Both the position numbers and the translations under genes were made by a program. Below are positions 43,304-44,881 of a DNA stretch of 44,881 nucleotides, one piece after another. Position 1 is the stretch's first letter. Each line of letters begins with the position of its first letter. The DNA comes from an uncultured SAR116 cluster alpha proteobacterium (lineage in GTDB: Bacteria; Pseudomonadota; Alphaproteobacteria; Puniceispirillales; Marisalimonadaceae): positions 1 through 44,881 of the forward strand of contig CACNFD010000014.1 in NCBI GenBank assembly GCA_902619615.1. The letters are read 5' to 3'. The notes below the pieces were generated by a model. It was not told where the DNA came from and did no database searches. It saw nothing but the letters and a program-made list of their open reading frames with translations.

Positions 43304-44452
43304 TTAATTTTGCCTCTTAATTAAATCTAATGCAGTTAATCTAGCAATTTTGTCAATTTCAATAACATCGTCGATGTTTTGAGGTGTTGGAGGATTATAA
43401 AAATTTAATGACTCATAAACAATATTATATATTTCTGTAAATTTAATTTTGTTGTTTAAAAAAGCATCAACAGCAATTTCGTTAGAAGCATTAAGAACTA
43501 TTGGTGAGCAAAGAGGATTTTGAAGTGAATCCCAGCCTAACTTTAAACCAGGAAATTTTTTTAGGTCTGGTTCATAAAAACTTAACTTACTAATTGCACT
43601 AAGTGACATTTTTTTTATTCCTAAGTCTAATCTTGAAGGCCAATTAATTGCAACGCTTAAAGGTGTTATCATGTCTGGAAGACCTAAATTTGCAATGATT
43701 GATCCATCTTTATAATGAACTAATCCATGAATTATATGCTCTGGATGAATTACAACTTCAATTTTATCACTCTCAATACCAAATAAAACAGATGCTTCAA
43801 TTATTTCTAATGCTTTATTAAACATGGTAGCACTATCAACAGAAATTTTTTTTCCCATTTTCCAAACTGGATGCTTTAATGCATCTTCTATCTGAATATT
43901 TTTAAATTCTGAAAGTGGAGTATTCAAAAATGGACCACCAGAAGCAGTAAGTGTAATGTAATCTACGTTAGCAATATTATTTTGATCTAAGCATTGAAAA
44001 ATTGCACTATGCTCTGAATCAACTGGTAATATTTTACCTCTATTATTATTACTATTATCCAAAAAAATTTTACCTGCAGATACTAATGTTTCTTTGTTTG
44101 CGATGGCAAGATCGTTACCAACATTAATTGCAGCAAATGCAGGATGTAAGCCAGTCATTCCAATTATACCAGATATTACTACATCGCAGTTAATTTTTGC
44201 TAACTCAATCAAGTTGGATGGACCTAGCTGTAATTCATTTTTACCAAAATAATCTATAGCATTTTTTGGATTAGACAAAACAACATTAGGAACATCGAAT
44301 TCATTAACAATTTGGCTTAGTAATTTTACATTATTATGAGCAGACACACCTAAGAGTTTAAATTTATCTTTATTTTTTCTTATTAAACGTAAAGAGGATT
44401 GACCTATTGAACCTGTTGCACCTAGTAAAATAATATTTTTTTTGTAACTCAT
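43304..44452 (-). CDS. dxr: 1-deoxy-D-xylulose 5-phosphate reductoisomerase
   Basis: Dxr converts DXP to MEP, the committed step of isoprenoid synthesis for quinones and undecaprenyl carriers. The 382-residue product has the NADPH motif LLGATGSIGQSSL, ANKETLVSAG, the metal-binding DSEHSAIFQCL, TASGGPF, and KHPVWKMGKKISVDSATMFNKALEIIEA with the catalytic residues. VVIHPEHIIHGLVHYKDGSIIANLG and the C-terminal helical domain complete it. It starts 13 bases after cdsA and is probably in the same transcript. Confidence 0.96.
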   Translation of the reverse strand: MSYKKNIILLGATGSIGQSSLRLIRKNKDKFKLLGVSAHNNVKLLSQIVNEFDVPNVVLSNPKNAIDYFGKNELQLGPSNLIELAKINCDVVISGIIGMTGLHPAFAAINVGNDLAIANKETLVSAGKIFLDNSNNNRGKILPVDSEHSAIFQCLDQNNIANVDYITLTASGGPFLNTPLSEFKNIQIEDALKHPVWKMGKKISVDSATMFNKALEIIEASVLFGIESDKIEVVIHPEHIIHGLVHYKDGSIIANLGLPDMITPLSVAINWPSRLDLGIKKMSLSAISKLSFYEPDLKKFPGLKLGWDSLQNPLCSPIVLNASNEIAVDAFLNNKIKFTEIYNIVYESLNFYNPPTPQNIDDVIEIDKIARLTALDLIKRQN

Positions 44453-44465
44453 TATTAAATTTTTC

Positions 44466-44881
44466 CTAGATAATAAAAAAATATGAAAAAGGTATAACTA
44501 GAAAATATCCATCAAGTCTATCCATTAAACCTCCGTGACCTGGAATTAACTTACCACTATCTTTTACTCCTATATTTCTTTTAAAAAAAGATTCAATTAT
44601 ATCTCCAAAAAAAGCAAGAATACTTATCACAAACCCATAAATTAGTGAATATGTAAAACTAAAATGCATTAAGTCTTTAATCAAAAAAGATATTATAATT
44701 GTAGAAAACAATCCTATTAATGTACCTTCAATAGTTTTGCCCTTACTAATTTTAGGAATTATTTTATTTTTGCCAAATAATTTACCACCAAAATAAGCAA
44801 AAATATCCATGGTACTTACTAAAATTACAATATATAAAAGTGCCATCAATCCATTTGATTTTTGTAAAATACTTATTAGTG
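44466..44881 (-). CDS. cdsA: Phosphatidate cytidylyltransferase, C-terminal part (cut by window edge)
   Basis: CdsA makes CDP-diacylglycerol for phospholipid synthesis. Only the C-terminal 138 or so residues are inside the window; the reading frame stays open through base 44881, and the family is normally more than 200 residues, so this is truncation by the window, not by mutation. Hydrophobic helices alternate with conserved segments: DIFAYFGGKLFGK, FFGDIIESFFKRNIGVKDSG, and the CdsA signature KLIPGHGGLMDRLDGYF. It heads the visible part of the cdsA-dxr-rseP-bamA order. Confidence 0.95.
   Translation of the reverse strand, partial: LISILQKSNGLMALLYIVILVSTMDIFAYFGGKLFGKNKIIPKISKGKTIEGTLIGLFSTIIISFLIKDLMHFSFTYSLIYGFVISILAFFGDIIESFFKRNIGVKDSGKLIPGHGGLMDRLDGYFLVIPFSYFFII

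Noticed and set aside
1-44881. CRISPR arrays, insertion sequences and prophage genes
   Set aside because: No spaced direct repeats, transposase, integrase or phage structural genes were seen; all large frames are ordinary chromosomal genes.

Overview
This window is a gene-dense, very AT-rich piece of a bacterial chromosome. No spacer between genes exceeds about 230 bases. I infer a streamlined marine alphaproteobacterium. The basis is the gene order trpD-trpC-moaC-moeA-lexA, an alphaproteobacterial-type LexA operator (GAAC-N7-GAAC) in front of lexA, LpxI rather than LpxH in the lipid A cluster, and a sodium-pumping NADH:quinone oxidoreductase (Na+-NQR) typical of sea-water bacteria. I cannot name the genus. 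No phage, insertion sequence, CRISPR array or obvious genomic island is visible.

Region 1 (1-7.5 kb): a complete Na+-NQR operon, nqrABCDEF, runs on the minus strand. Its two maturation genes, apbE (FMN transferase) and nqrM, run divergently from the other side of a 172-base spacer. Region 2 (7.5-13.3 kb): an unidentified small membrane protein and an EamA/DMT exporter on the minus strand. These are followed by a three-subunit molybdenum hydroxylase of the xanthine dehydrogenase/CO dehydrogenase superfamily (FAD, 2x[2Fe-2S] and molybdopterin subunits; substrate unknown) and a second EamA transporter. Region 3 (13.4-21.5 kb): an overlapping gluconate module (6-phosphogluconate dehydrogenase, gluconokinase) that runs into a PIF1-like helicase, then a third EamA transporter, a long-chain acyl-CoA synthetase, an alpha/beta hydrolase, an NTF2-like protein and a hotdog thioesterase.

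Region 4 (21.5-23.4 kb): a COG0523/CobW-type GTPase with a histidine-rich segment diverges from folE, a zinc-type GTP cyclohydrolase I. Between them lies a near-consensus Zur (zinc repressor) operator. This is the most interesting regulatory unit in the window: a likely zinc-starvation switch that also delivers zinc to FolE. A tRNA-Glu follows. Region 5 (23.4-27.6 kb): recJ, hom, and the ribosomal protein operon rplM-rpsI with a clear terminator. Region 6 (27.8-34.9 kb): trpD, trpC, moaC, moeA, lexA, gltX and gltA on the plus strand. The molybdenum-cofactor genes moaC and moeA could serve the molybdenum hydroxylase of region 2. Region 7 (34.9-44.9 kb): the envelope biogenesis operon cdsA (cut by the window edge)-dxr-rseP-bamA-skp-lpxD-fabZ-lpxA-lpxI-lpxB on the minus strand, covering phospholipid, isoprenoid, outer-membrane protein and lipid A synthesis.

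I saw no wholly new system. The leads most worth checking are the Zur-controlled GTPase/folE pair, the orphan molybdenum hydroxylase, the helicase attached to the gluconate operon, and the Skp-like protein that lacks a recognisable signal peptide.
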